Assembly (NCBI GenBank): GCA_017473705.1
Contig: JAFUJQ010000014.1
Span: 26,403-90,402 of the forward strand
From: Bacteroidales bacterium
GTDB taxonomy: Bacteria; Bacteroidota; Bacteroidia; Bacteroidales; UBA932
Length of the DNA: 64,000 nt
Reading direction: 5' to 3'
Shown: in pieces, positions 41,170-50,089 of the stretch
How the letters are laid out: the number at the start of each line of letters is the position of its first letter
Position numbering within the stretch: position 1 is the first letter of the stretch
Translations under genes and position numbers: made by a program
Notes under the pieces: model-generated
Databases searched by the model: none
The model's input: the letters and a program-made list of their open reading frames with translations, nothing else
Told to the model about the DNA's origin: nothing

Positions 41170-43359
41170 CTAGAAAGGATATCCGACTCCGAAATGCAGG
41201 GCGAATCCGTCCCGTTGGAACCATCCGCCGGGACCTACCCATTTCCGTTCCCGTGCCGGATCATGCACCTTGAGGCCAAGGTCGATACGCAGCAGAAGGA
41301 AGTCCAGATTGAGACGCATTCCGACTCCCCAGTTTGCAGCAATGCTTTCGCCGAATGTATTCCATCTGAATAGTGAGCCTTCGTTTGCTGCAACATCTGT
41401 CTTCTTGAGTGTCCATACATTTCCAGCATCAGCGAATACTGCTCCGGCAAGCTTCCAGAACATGTTGAATCTATATTCCACGTTGGCTTCCAGCCTCATG
41501 TCGCCGGTCTGGTTAGGAATGACGAAGGTTGTGTCTCTCTGTGATGTGCCGGGACCTACCGTTCTTGCCTGCCATCCTCTCAGACTGCTTGCTCCACCCG
41601 CATAGAAATGCTTTTCAAACGGAAGCGCAGTGGAGTTTCCATAAGCGTATCCTGCTCCGGCTACAAGCCTTGTGGCCAACGCCTGACCTGAATTCTTACC
41701 CCATATCCATGTCTTACCGAGTGTGAGTTCTCCGCGTACAAACTGGGAATAAGGTGTGTTCCATATCATTCCAGAGCCGTTTTCGTCCTTGGCCATGACG
41801 CCTTTGAACGCGCTCAGGAGATTTCCTGCGATGTCCATCTGGAATCTAACGTATGAGAATGTGGACTTAGGGATGCTTTCCGGATTTGTCGTGTAATATA
41901 CGGTTCCTCCTGATCCGAGGTCAAAGTGGTTCTGGTATGCATTTCTGAGGAACGGGTCGTTTGCCAGATCCATGTAGAAGTCGGCATCCAGGTCAAAGAG
42001 ACGTACTATGTTCAGCTGGACTGGATATACCTGGTAGAAGAACCTGTTCCTGACATTTCCATTATATCCGTATGAAGTGGAGATGATGTTTCTGGTATAT
42101 TCCGGACGGTTCTGATAGTTGTATGACAGGTTTATGTCTGTGCGCGGAACAGCTCCCTTGAAGTATCTGTATGGCAGCAGCAGGAATCTTGGAAAACTCA
42201 CTCCTGCAGAAACTCCGAATTCATTTGACCTTACAGAGTCGTTGAATTTGAACTGGAAGTTGCCCATGAAACTCAGGTTCAGCCATTCTCCGCCGTGGAA
42301 TATGTTCTTGTGGTAATATGACAGCTGAGGTGAAACTCCGAACAGACCGGTAGAGTTGGATGATGCCTCGAGGTTTACCTTGAATCCCTGCAGCTTTGAC
42401 TGTGACAGGTTGATCCTGCAGTCAATCAGCGATGTGTCGACCTGGGTGATTCCGATGTTGACGCTGCTGAACAGTCTTAATGCTGAAAGTCTTGAGTATG
42501 TGTTGTTTACGTTGTCTGTACTGTATGTCTGGCCAGGCTTGATAGTATTGAGTTCTTCAAGTACCTTGGTTCTGAATTTAAGGTTTTCGGGATATGATAT
42601 GGATACGTCGTTGAATGTGTATTTCGTAATCGGACGTGCCTGTGACGGATCCTCGTTTCTGGTATATTCATTTATGGTCATCTTGAGCACGGCGCTGTCC
42701 GGGTAGCTGAGTGTGTCAGCTTCAAAGAAGAAGTTGTTCTTGCTGAAGTTGTAATATCCCATGTTCTTGAGCACAGCGCTTGATCTTGCAGTTTCTCTCT
42801 CGAGAATGTCTTCAGAGAGGTAGTCACCCGGCTTTACGAGCATGGCAGACGTGTCTGACAAAAAATCCTGGCTGAACGATCCGCCTTGCGGGATGGTGAT
42901 TTCAATGTCCCTTATAGGGAATCTCTTGCCCAATGTGATGTCGTAGGTTACGTACACCCTCTTCTTCTTTACATTGATCCTGCTGTCTACGGACGAGCCA
43001 TAGTATCCGAGATATGTAAGTCTGTCGGTTATGTTTTCTATTGAGGCATCTACCATTTCGGCATCGTAGACTACAGGCTCCACGCCGAGTCTCTGCACGA
43101 GCTTGTCCCAAGCCTTCCCTTTTCCGTTCTGCCAGTTATAGACATACAGGAACGGGTTCCATCCTAGGAGGAAATATGAATTGGGCTTCTGCTTGAGGTA
43201 TGGGTCGAGTGATCCGGGATTGAATGTCTTGCTGTTTGTTACAGTCACTTTATTTTTCGCAAGCCTGTACTCGCCGTCCTGCAGGACTCTTGTCGTGCTG
43301 CAGGATATCGCCACTATCAGGAAGATGATGGTCAAAGCTATGCGTGTGACGGTTTTCAT
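41170..43359 (-). CDS. BamA/TamA-family outer-membrane protein with lipoprotein-like signal
   Basis: A 729-aa Omp85-superfamily protein. The N-terminus (IFLIVAISCSTTR) ends in a lipobox-like Cys at residue 20, common in this Bacteroidota family. POTRA-like domains (about 30-330) precede the C-terminal barrel (about 340-729), which contains AGGASSLRGWQARTVGPG (about 600), the VRG(F/W)-type motif of Omp85 proteins. It ends in Phe. A TamA-like role in inserting outer-membrane proteins is expected. A -7 element TAAATTTG lies at 43382-43375. Confidence 0.87.
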   Translation of the reverse strand: MKTVTRIALTIIFLIVAISCSTTRVLQDGEYRLAKNKVTVTNSKTFNPGSLDPYLKQKPNSYFLLGWNPFLYVYNWQNGKGKAWDKLVQRLGVEPVVYDAEMVDASIENITDRLTYLGYYGSSVDSRINVKKKRVYVTYDITLGKRFPIRDIEITIPQGGSFSQDFLSDTSAMLVKPGDYLSEDILERETARSSAVLKNMGYYNFSKNNFFFEADTLSYPDSAVLKMTINEYTRNEDPSQARPITKYTFNDVSISYPENLKFRTKVLEELNTIKPGQTYSTDNVNNTYSRLSALRLFSSVNIGITQVDTSLIDCRINLSQSKLQGFKVNLEASSNSTGLFGVSPQLSYYHKNIFHGGEWLNLSFMGNFQFKFNDSVRSNEFGVSAGVSFPRFLLLPYRYFKGAVPRTDINLSYNYQNRPEYTRNIISTSYGYNGNVRNRFFYQVYPVQLNIVRLFDLDADFYMDLANDPFLRNAYQNHFDLGSGGTVYYTTNPESIPKSTFSYVRFQMDIAGNLLSAFKGVMAKDENGSGMIWNTPYSQFVRGELTLGKTWIWGKNSGQALATRLVAGAGYAYGNSTALPFEKHFYAGGASSLRGWQARTVGPGTSQRDTTFVIPNQTGDMRLEANVEYRFNMFWKLAGAVFADAGNVWTLKKTDVAANEGSLFRWNTFGESIAANWGVGMRLNLDFLLLRIDLGLKVHDPARERKWVGPGGWFQRDGFALHFGVGYPF

Positions 43360-43456
43360 AAGCCTAAATCAAAGCAAATTTATCTAAAAATGTGCTTTAC
43401 TCAAAATTTTAGCCAAAATAAATAGGCAGTGATAGCATATATATCAATTTAAATGA

Positions 43457-43464
43457 TAACTTTG
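43457..43464 (+). promoter_or_regulatory. -7 element of the arginine decarboxylase gene
   Basis: TAACTTTG, perfect consensus; it leaves a leader of about 65 nt with a small hairpin (TCCGA/TCGGA, 43481-43495). Confidence 0.55.
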
Positions 43465-43537
43465 TCCCGATTTAGTGCAATCCGAGTGAGTCGGATGTAA
43501 CGAATAATGGTAAACCGACTTAATTACATTTACTGAA

Positions 43538-44929
43538 ATGAAGAACAAGTACATTGATCTGATTGACCAGACATTCGAGTTTCCGCAGGATGAGTTCATG
43601 GTGGAGGATGGAGAGCTCCACTTCCACGACATCAACATGATGGACATCATCAACCAGTACGGAACTCCTCTCAAGATCACTTACCTGCCAAAGATCTCTT
43701 CACAGATCCAGAGGGCCAAGCGTATGTTCAACGTAGCTATGGCTAAGGTTGATTACAAGGGTACATATAACTATTGTTACTGCACCAAGAGTTCTCATTT
43801 TGAGTTCGTACTCAAGGAGGCGCTCAAGAATGACATTCACCTTGAGACTTCTTCTGCATTCGACCTTAATCTCATTGAAGCACTTGAGTCAGAGGGTGTT
43901 GTAAATAAAGATCAGTATATCGTATGTAACGGTTTCAAGAAGCCTGCATACATTGAGAATATTGCAAACTTCGCAAACAGCGGCTGGAAGAACATCATTC
44001 CTGTGCTTGACAACATGCGTGAGCTCGAGGCTCTGGACGCTCTTGTAGAGTCCCCTATCAGCATCGGCATCCGCATCGCATCCGAGGAGGATCCTACATT
44101 TGACTTCTATACTTCACGTCTCGGCATCAGATATAGCGACATCGTTCCGTTCTATGAGAATATGATCAGCAAGTCGAAGAAGTTCAAGCTCAAGATGCTC
44201 CACTTCTTCATCAACACAGGAATGCGTGACACTGCATATTATTGGAACGAGCTTGCCAAGTGTGTCGGAGTATATTGTGACCTCAAGCTTATCTGTCCTG
44301 AACTTGATTCGATGAACATCGGAGGAGGCTTCCCTATCAAGAACTCTCTTGCTTCCGATTTTGACTATGAGTACATGGCAGAGGAGATCATCTCGCAGAT
44401 CAAGCTCATGTGTAACGCCCGCGGTGTGGCCGAGCCGAACATCTTCACAGAGTTCGGCAGCTTCACGGTCGGCGAATCCGGAGCGACCATCTTCCAGATC
44501 CTTGATATGAAGCAGCAGAATGACCGTGAGCGTTGGTATATGATCGACAGTTCATTCATGGTCACTCTTCCTGATACCTGGGGAATCAAGCAGAAATTCA
44601 TCCTTCTCCCTATCAACAAGTGGAATGAGAAATATCAGCGTGTCTTCCTTGGAGGCCTCACATGCGACAGCCAGGATTATTACAATGCAGATGCACATGC
44701 AAACGCCATCTATCTTCCAATGATCAACGATGACGAGCCTCTGTATATCGGATTCTTCCATACAGGTGCATATCAGGAGTCCATTTCCGGATATGGCGGC
44801 ATCCAGCACTGCCTCCAGCCTGCTCCGAAGCATATCATCATCGACAAGGACGAGAACGGAGACTACACCACTAAGCTCTTCAGCAAGGAACAGACATACA
44901 AGTCTATGCTGAAGATTCTCGGATACTAG
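43538..44929 (+). CDS. speA: Arginine decarboxylase, Bacteroidota 463-aa type
   Basis: PLP-dependent fold-III decarboxylase predicted to convert arginine to agmatine, the first step of polyamine synthesis. The PLP lysine is Lys84 in YCYCTKSSHF. The glycine loop MNIGGGFPIKN (about 250) and the acidic FTEFGSFTVGESG block (about 302) support PLP binding. It closely resembles the ~465-aa proteins annotated so in Flavobacteria and Cytophaga, and is unlike the ~640-aa SpeA of proteobacteria. Substrate assignment rests on family annotation; diaminopimelate or carboxynorspermidine decarboxylase are less likely. Confidence 0.82.
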   Translation: MKNKYIDLIDQTFEFPQDEFMVEDGELHFHDINMMDIINQYGTPLKITYLPKISSQIQRAKRMFNVAMAKVDYKGTYNYCYCTKSSHFEFVLKEALKNDIHLETSSAFDLNLIEALESEGVVNKDQYIVCNGFKKPAYIENIANFANSGWKNIIPVLDNMRELEALDALVESPISIGIRIASEEDPTFDFYTSRLGIRYSDIVPFYENMISKSKKFKLKMLHFFINTGMRDTAYYWNELAKCVGVYCDLKLICPELDSMNIGGGFPIKNSLASDFDYEYMAEEIISQIKLMCNARGVAEPNIFTEFGSFTVGESGATIFQILDMKQQNDRERWYMIDSSFMVTLPDTWGIKQKFILLPINKWNEKYQRVFLGGLTCDSQDYYNADAHANAIYLPMINDDEPLYIGFFHTGAYQESISGYGGIQHCLQPAPKHIIIDKDENGDYTTKLFSKEQTYKSMLKILGY

Positions 44930-44930
44930 T

Positions 44931-45683
44931 ATGGGAGTTATATCAAACAATGAGATAAAGAGACTCAAGTCCCTGCAGCAGAAGAAGGTAAGGGACGAAC
45001 TTGGAGTCTTTGTCGTTGAAGGTGAGAAGATGGTCCAGGAGGCTGTCTCCTCGCCTTTTGACGTAGAATGCATATATAGGAAGGATGAGATCGGAGAAGA
45101 TGCCATGAGCCGTATCAGTTCTTTGGCAAGCCCTTCACCTTCCCTCGCGGTGGTCAGGAAACCATCTGATGCATACGTGGATGACTTGGCTGATCTTGAC
45201 GGACTCCTTTCTGATGGCGGACTGTTTCTAGCGCTTGACACGATCAGGGATCCGGGCAATCTCGGCACTATCCTAAGGATTGCCGACTGGTTCGGCATCA
45301 AGGCGGTATTTGCCACACATGACACAGTGGACCTGTTCAATCCAAAGGTCGTTCAGTCTACTATGGGAGCGATATTCCGTGTAAAGATGCATTATGTAGA
45401 TCTTCCGGCCTTGTCAACCAAAGTTCTTGCTTTGGGTGGAAAGATATATGGAACATTCCTTGACGGAGTGAACATCTATGAAAGAGACTTGGATAACGGA
45501 TCTGAAAAGCCATCAGTGATAGTAATCGGAAATGAGTCTTCAGGCATCTCGGATGCTATTTCCGAACTGGTGAGTGACAGGCTGTATATACCGCCCTATC
45601 CTGCTGATGAGCCGGGATCGGAGTCCCTGAATGCGGCTATCGCCACAGCGATCACTGTAGCGGAGTTCAGAAGAAGGAAATAA
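44931..45683 (+). CDS. TrmH-family RNA 2'-O-methyltransferase
   Basis: SPOUT-family ribose methyltransferase, 250 aa. N-terminal substrate-binding region with FVVEGEKMVQEA (about 27-38), then LDTIRDPGNLGTILRIADW (about 102-120), VIGNESSGIS (about 198) and SLNAAIATAI (about 230). Target (rRNA or tRNA) unknown. It begins 1 bp after the arginine decarboxylase stop, so the two share an mRNA. Adjacent to a 25-bp-stem terminator. Confidence 0.88.
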   Translation: MGVISNNEIKRLKSLQQKKVRDELGVFVVEGEKMVQEAVSSPFDVECIYRKDEIGEDAMSRISSLASPSPSLAVVRKPSDAYVDDLADLDGLLSDGGLFLALDTIRDPGNLGTILRIADWFGIKAVFATHDTVDLFNPKVVQSTMGAIFRVKMHYVDLPALSTKVLALGGKIYGTFLDGVNIYERDLDNGSEKPSVIVIGNESSGISDAISELVSDRLYIPPYPADEPGSESLNAAIATAITVAEFRRRK

Positions 45684-45685
45684 AT

Positions 45686-45740
45686 ATGGATGGAAAAAAG
45701 GTTGTGTTGACTATATCAACACAACCTTTTTTCCATCCAT
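45686..45740. terminator. 25-bp perfect inverted-repeat terminator
   Basis: 45686-45710 is exactly complementary to 45716-45740, with a 5-nt loop (CTATA). Runs of six A/T inside the arms make it work both ways for the convergent TrmH and amylase genes. The right arm encodes the amylase C-terminus (MDGKKVVL), so the left arm is an inverted copy of that coding end. Confidence 0.9.
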
Positions 45741-47375
45741 CGGTCCTACCAGCACCTCTATGATCTTGCCAGGATGCATCTCCTCGGTAATAGGGATTTC
45801 CATCCATTCGAATGCATGTTCCGGAATCACGAGCTTCATTGTGACTTCCCTGTTGGAGAAGTTCGCAGCAACCAGGACGGTGTGGTCTTCAAAGTCTCTG
45901 AGGAATGCAAAATGTCTGTTCTTGTCAAATCCGTCAGAAGAGAGATTGCAGTAACACAGGTCATATGTCGTGCCCTTTGTGATTGCAAGATCCTCTGATG
46001 CAAATCTTATAGCTTCAGCAAATCTGACGAATACTTCAGCCTCTTCCCTTTTGAGTCCAGCCTTTGTCAGCTCCTTGATGTCCAATGACCTGTAGGCACC
46101 CGATCCTATGACCTTACGGAGTCTGCGGACCGATCCGACGCTCCACCAATCGAAGATTGTGGTGCGTCCGTCCTTGCCACTGAATCCTTCTTCATACATT
46201 CCTTTCTCGCCCACTTCCTCTCCGAAGTAGATCATGAACGGTGCGGTATTGAGGAAAAGTGAAACATACAACGGAGCAAACATGTTAAGTGCATCTTTTC
46301 CGAAGAAGTCTGAAGAGAAACGCTGTTCGTCATGATTCTCAAGGAAGTTGAGCATGTATGGCTGCAGGTCTGCAAGGAACTGCCAGTTCCGAGTGATGCC
46401 TGTGGCGGACTGCCACAGCTCGACAGGCATTCCGTTGTCGTCGACGTTCTTTTCAACGACGGTGCGCAGAGTGTCGTAAAGCCCCGATTTATCGTATAGA
46501 TAGTCGAATCCTACGGAGCGTACATATTCATTATATAGATCTTTCTTGTATACTTCTGCTATGAAGATCACAGACGGATGTTTCTTCTTGACCTCCTTTA
46601 TCAGCCATGTCATGAAACCGACAGGCACCAGCTCGACCATGTCGCAACGGAAGCCGTCTATGCCCTTGGAGGCCCAGAAATCCACGATGTCCAGCATCCT
46701 GTCCCATGTAGATGTGTGCTCATCGCCATAGTTGATCTTGACGGTTTCATACCAGTCGTTGATTCCAGGTTCCGGACTATAGCAGTTGTTGCCTGTGGCC
46801 ATCGCCGGCATCTCGTGGTATGGTTCCATTCCTTTCGGACAAGGTGTGGGAAGCTTCAGTTCTGTGCCCGGGTAATAGAAGAAATCATTTTCAGCCTTCC
46901 AGTGTACGGTCTTGTCGTCCTCAGCTCCGAGCATGGGATGCCCTTGCGACGGGCTTGTCTTGCCGTAGTCGCGGGCCACATGATTGGGCACGAAGTCAAT
47001 GATGACCTTCAGGCCCGCCTCGTGAGTCCTATTGACGAGTTCCTCGAACTCAGCCATTCTGTCTGACGGATTGTCGGCAAGATATGGGTTTACGTCATAG
47101 TAGTCGCAGATGGCGTATGGTGAACCGGCCTTGCCTTTGACGAATTGCGGATGAGAAGGAATGCACCCTTCTTCTGTGCTTTGGGTGGAATGTCTGATGA
47201 TTCCTGTATACCAGACATGGCTGCATCCGAGCCATTTCAGGTATTCAAGTGTGTCAGTGTTGATGTCGGAGAATTTTCCTGTGCCGTTGTCGCCAAGGTT
47301 TCCGTTCTTCTTTGGTCTTTGTGTTTCGTTGCCCCACAGTCTCGGGAGCATCTGGTAGATTATAGGTTTATCCAT
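45711..47375 (-). CDS. Cytoplasmic alpha-amylase family protein (GH13)
   Basis: GH13 glycoside hydrolase, 554 aa, without signal peptide, so it likely acts on intracellular glycogen or imported oligosaccharides. Conserved regions: VIIDFVPNHVARDYG (about 125, region I), GFRCDMVE (about 231, nucleophile Asp), FIAEVY (about 262, acid Glu) and FLENHDEQRF (about 330, third Asp). The C-terminal beta-domain ends inside the terminator stem. The stop of nrdG directly abuts its start codon (TAAATG), so it belongs to the nrdD-nrdG operon. Confidence 0.9.
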   Translation of the reverse strand: MDKPIIYQMLPRLWGNETQRPKKNGNLGDNGTGKFSDINTDTLEYLKWLGCSHVWYTGIIRHSTQSTEEGCIPSHPQFVKGKAGSPYAICDYYDVNPYLADNPSDRMAEFEELVNRTHEAGLKVIIDFVPNHVARDYGKTSPSQGHPMLGAEDDKTVHWKAENDFFYYPGTELKLPTPCPKGMEPYHEMPAMATGNNCYSPEPGINDWYETVKINYGDEHTSTWDRMLDIVDFWASKGIDGFRCDMVELVPVGFMTWLIKEVKKKHPSVIFIAEVYKKDLYNEYVRSVGFDYLYDKSGLYDTLRTVVEKNVDDNGMPVELWQSATGITRNWQFLADLQPYMLNFLENHDEQRFSSDFFGKDALNMFAPLYVSLFLNTAPFMIYFGEEVGEKGMYEEGFSGKDGRTTIFDWWSVGSVRRLRKVIGSGAYRSLDIKELTKAGLKREEAEVFVRFAEAIRFASEDLAITKGTTYDLCYCNLSSDGFDKNRHFAFLRDFEDHTVLVAANFSNREVTMKLVIPEHAFEWMEIPITEEMHPGKIIEVLVGPMDGKKVVLI

Positions 47376-47828
47376 TTATAAATGCAGTTTTGTAAGCGAA
47401 CCGTCTGGATTAATCAAATAAAGTGCCTGGTTGGTGGTCGGAGATTTCAATCCTCCCAATTCGCTTATATATGGGCCGGTTTTGACATAGTTCAGACAGT
47501 TCAGGTCAAATGACTCAGGAACTGTTTCCCTTCCAGAATACCACGCAGTGCGCAGATGAGGGAACTCGGCCTTGATCCATTTGGAGAGTCTTTCCACTTC
47601 AGAAGGCTCGGCATCTCCTCCCATGAAGCAGAAGCAGGTTATTGCAGATGCGTATTTTCCGATGAGGGCTCTCAGCATCTGTTCGGTCATATCTTCTCCC
47701 TCATCATCCCACAGCCATGGGCTGTGGCAGCCGGGGCATCTGTTGGGACAGCACGAAATATTGACTGCCAGGGTGATCTCATCCGGGATCTCCTGGCAGA
47801 CAATATCGTAACTGTAGCATTTCAGCAT
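47376..47828 (-). CDS. nrdG: Anaerobic ribonucleotide reductase activating protein
   Basis: Radical-SAM activase that generates the glycyl radical on NrdD. From the ATG at 47828 it has 150 aa, the family length; longer in-frame readings would overlap nrdD. The radical-SAM cysteines are Cys27, Cys31 and Cys34 (CPNRCPGC), followed by HSPWLWD. The start overlaps the nrdD stop by one base (TGATG), giving tight coupling. Together they show deoxynucleotide synthesis without oxygen. Confidence 0.93.
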   Translation of the reverse strand: MLKCYSYDIVCQEIPDEITLAVNISCCPNRCPGCHSPWLWDDEGEDMTEQMLRALIGKYASAITCFCFMGGDAEPSEVERLSKWIKAEFPHLRTAWYSGRETVPESFDLNCLNYVKTGPYISELGGLKSPTTNQALYLINPDGSLTKLHL

Positions 47829-49936
47829 CAGCACTTCGGCTTTTCCTCGTTGCGGTGGTAGAAGCGTCTTGCCGCCTCTTCCTGGCGCGCCATCGAGAAG
47901 TTGCTTACACGCTTCATATATCCGATGATACGTGTGAGGTAGTCTATGTCTGTACTGTGACACTCTGGGCATTCCTTGAGGTAATGCTTGCTGATGTGTC
48001 CGCACTTGTTGCAGATCGTGTTAGGAATGTTGAATGTGAAGTAGTTACATCCTTCCTGTGCTGCTACACGCAAGAGCTGTGAGTACTGAGCTTTCGACAG
48101 ATGCTCCTCGAGATTGAGGTGAAGAGCCGAACCTCCGGTGAGATGCTCGATGTACTTGCGGCCGTGCAGGCGCATCTTGTCGATGATGTTGAGAGACTTG
48201 TCTTCCACGATGTAGAAATAGCTGTTGTAGCAGTCGCGTGGAACAGCATAGCCGTCTTCCCTATCCCATTTTGCGTGCTTCACGCCCACATTCTCGGCAG
48301 GAATCATCTCGCAGTTGAAGAGGGTTGTCTTCGTGCGGTACTTCTTGTTGTATTCCTCTATGAGTCCGAGAGTATTCTGCACGAACTCCACGTATGCAGG
48401 GTTGTCGTTGATCTCGATGCCGAGGAATTCTGCCGCCTCCACGAGACCGTTGATGCCGACTGTAAGATACTGGCGGCCGATGTTGATGAATCCTGCATCG
48501 AAGAGCGGAAGCATGCCCTGCTCCTTGAGAGCCTTGAGGTTCTCGTCATATGCAAGCTGCACCTTATGTACGAGGTCTACAACCTCTGCGAGGTATGTCA
48601 TGTAGTCCCTTCCGTTCTTTACAGCATACTGGATGCAGCGGTTAAGGTTGATGGTGAGCACGCTCTTTGAGCCTGTTGACACTCCGCCGGCTCCGAGTGT
48701 ATAGCTGAATCCGTTATCCTGGATCTCGTTGCGCAGGCGGCAGCATGAAGCAAGCGAGTCTGCGTTGTCGCTCATGTATGTGAAGAATGAATGTCCTTCA
48801 GAATACATCTCTGCAGTGAAGTCTCCCCACTCCTTGTCCTTGACTTCATTATTCTCAGTGAGAAGGGCCATCGTCTCCACAGGGAATGTGAGAGGAGTCT
48901 TGAGTCTTTCAGCATTGAACCACTTCATGAATCTCTTCTGGAGCCATGAGAGACCCTCCCAATCCGGCTTTGAACCGTCTGGGAAACGGAATTCTCCGAA
49001 GATGCTCTCGAAGTAGTTCTTGTCATAGTATGATATGTTCCAGAACACTGCCTGGAAGTTTCTTGCACCTGTAGGCTGGTTGATGGAGTATACGATCTGT
49101 TCGAAGCAGTCTGTGATGATCTTGTCGATCGTACGCTTCTTTACAGACATGTCTGCCTGTCTGTCAGGGTTCTTGTAGTAGTCAAGACCATATTCCTTGC
49201 CTATGAAGTAGTTCATGTACATGAGGAATTCCGGCGTAGCGCATGCGCCGCTGAGCATGCTGGATACCATGAACACGAGGTTGATGAATCCACCGCAGAA
49301 TGACTTGAGGTTTGTCGGGCCTATTGAGTTTCCACCGATAGGCTTTGTGCCCTCGAGCAGCCAAGGGTACATTGTGATGCTGGCGCAGTAGTTTGCCAGA
49401 GAGGTCTCGTCATTTTTGTATATGTGGTGGTTCTTGAGCAGTCTTATATATTTGTCTGACAGTTCTTTGCCATACATCTTCTTAAGTCTGTCCGTGAGGA
49501 TGCGACGGTTGAGTCTGATGAAATTCTTCTTCGGAAGTTCACCGATGAGGGTGGCAAGGTTCTTCTTCTCGATGTTTGCGTTTGCATCATACTTGCTGCC
49601 GGTCGCCGCATTCTCTGCCTGGCAATACTGAATGAGGAAGTCAAGGTGGTCACGGACCTCGCGGTCCTCGCTATGCCTCTGGCGATAGAGCATGAATGAC
49701 TTGGCGACAGTGAAATACTGCTCTGCCATGAGTCCGATCTCTACCTGGTTCTGAATTTCCTCCACATGCATGCCTTCTGTGATGCGTACATGAGAAAGGA
49801 TGTTTACGAGGTCTTCCTCTGTAGCGAATGCTCCTACCGAAAGGAATGCCTTCCTGATTGCATTCTTTATCTTCTCTACGGAAAACGCCTTTCTTTTTCC
49901 GTCTCTCTTGATGATGGTGATTTCTGCGCTGCTCAT
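47828..49936 (-). CDS. nrdD: Anaerobic ribonucleoside-triphosphate reductase
   Basis: Class III reductase making dNTPs, 702 aa. N-terminal ATP-cone (IIKRDGKRKAFSVEKIKNAI, 8-27) for allosteric control; radical domain ending in RIIGYMKRVSNFS with the glycyl-radical Gly672; a zinc site formed by CNKCG and CPEC (about 637-657). Cotranscribed with nrdG and the amylase gene. An imperfect -7 (TAACTTCG) lies about 35 bp upstream. No oxygen-dependent reductase is in the window. Confidence 0.96.
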   Translation of the reverse strand: MSSAEITIIKRDGKRKAFSVEKIKNAIRKAFLSVGAFATEEDLVNILSHVRITEGMHVEEIQNQVEIGLMAEQYFTVAKSFMLYRQRHSEDREVRDHLDFLIQYCQAENAATGSKYDANANIEKKNLATLIGELPKKNFIRLNRRILTDRLKKMYGKELSDKYIRLLKNHHIYKNDETSLANYCASITMYPWLLEGTKPIGGNSIGPTNLKSFCGGFINLVFMVSSMLSGACATPEFLMYMNYFIGKEYGLDYYKNPDRQADMSVKKRTIDKIITDCFEQIVYSINQPTGARNFQAVFWNISYYDKNYFESIFGEFRFPDGSKPDWEGLSWLQKRFMKWFNAERLKTPLTFPVETMALLTENNEVKDKEWGDFTAEMYSEGHSFFTYMSDNADSLASCCRLRNEIQDNGFSYTLGAGGVSTGSKSVLTINLNRCIQYAVKNGRDYMTYLAEVVDLVHKVQLAYDENLKALKEQGMLPLFDAGFINIGRQYLTVGINGLVEAAEFLGIEINDNPAYVEFVQNTLGLIEEYNKKYRTKTTLFNCEMIPAENVGVKHAKWDREDGYAVPRDCYNSYFYIVEDKSLNIIDKMRLHGRKYIEHLTGGSALHLNLEEHLSKAQYSQLLRVAAQEGCNYFTFNIPNTICNKCGHISKHYLKECPECHSTDIDYLTRIIGYMKRVSNFSMARQEEAARRFYHRNEEKPKC

Positions 49937-50039
49937 ATTCTAAGGTTATAGTCTTGTGTATAGGTTTGCGAAGTTATGCAATAATTCACTCATCAAAATC
50001 CAAATCCATTTATAGTTATCAACATAGTTTTTAACAAAC

Positions 50040-50071
50040 GCAAAAAGAGCAGCCTGAGCTGCTCTTTTTGC
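50040..50071 (-). terminator. Terminator of the phosphohexomutase operon
   Basis: A 14-bp perfect stem (GCAAAAAGAGCAGC at 50040-50053, complement at 50058-50071) with loop CTGA. It ends the leftward NagB-LmbE, nagB, mutase operon, 19 bp after the mutase stop. Confidence 0.85.
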
Positions 50072-50089
50072 TGATATTTAATATGAAAA

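Noticed and set aside
47829-48005. N-terminal extension of NrdG (59 residues)
   Set aside because: It overlaps the conserved nrdD C-terminus in another frame; the ATG at 47828 gives normal length and a coupled start.
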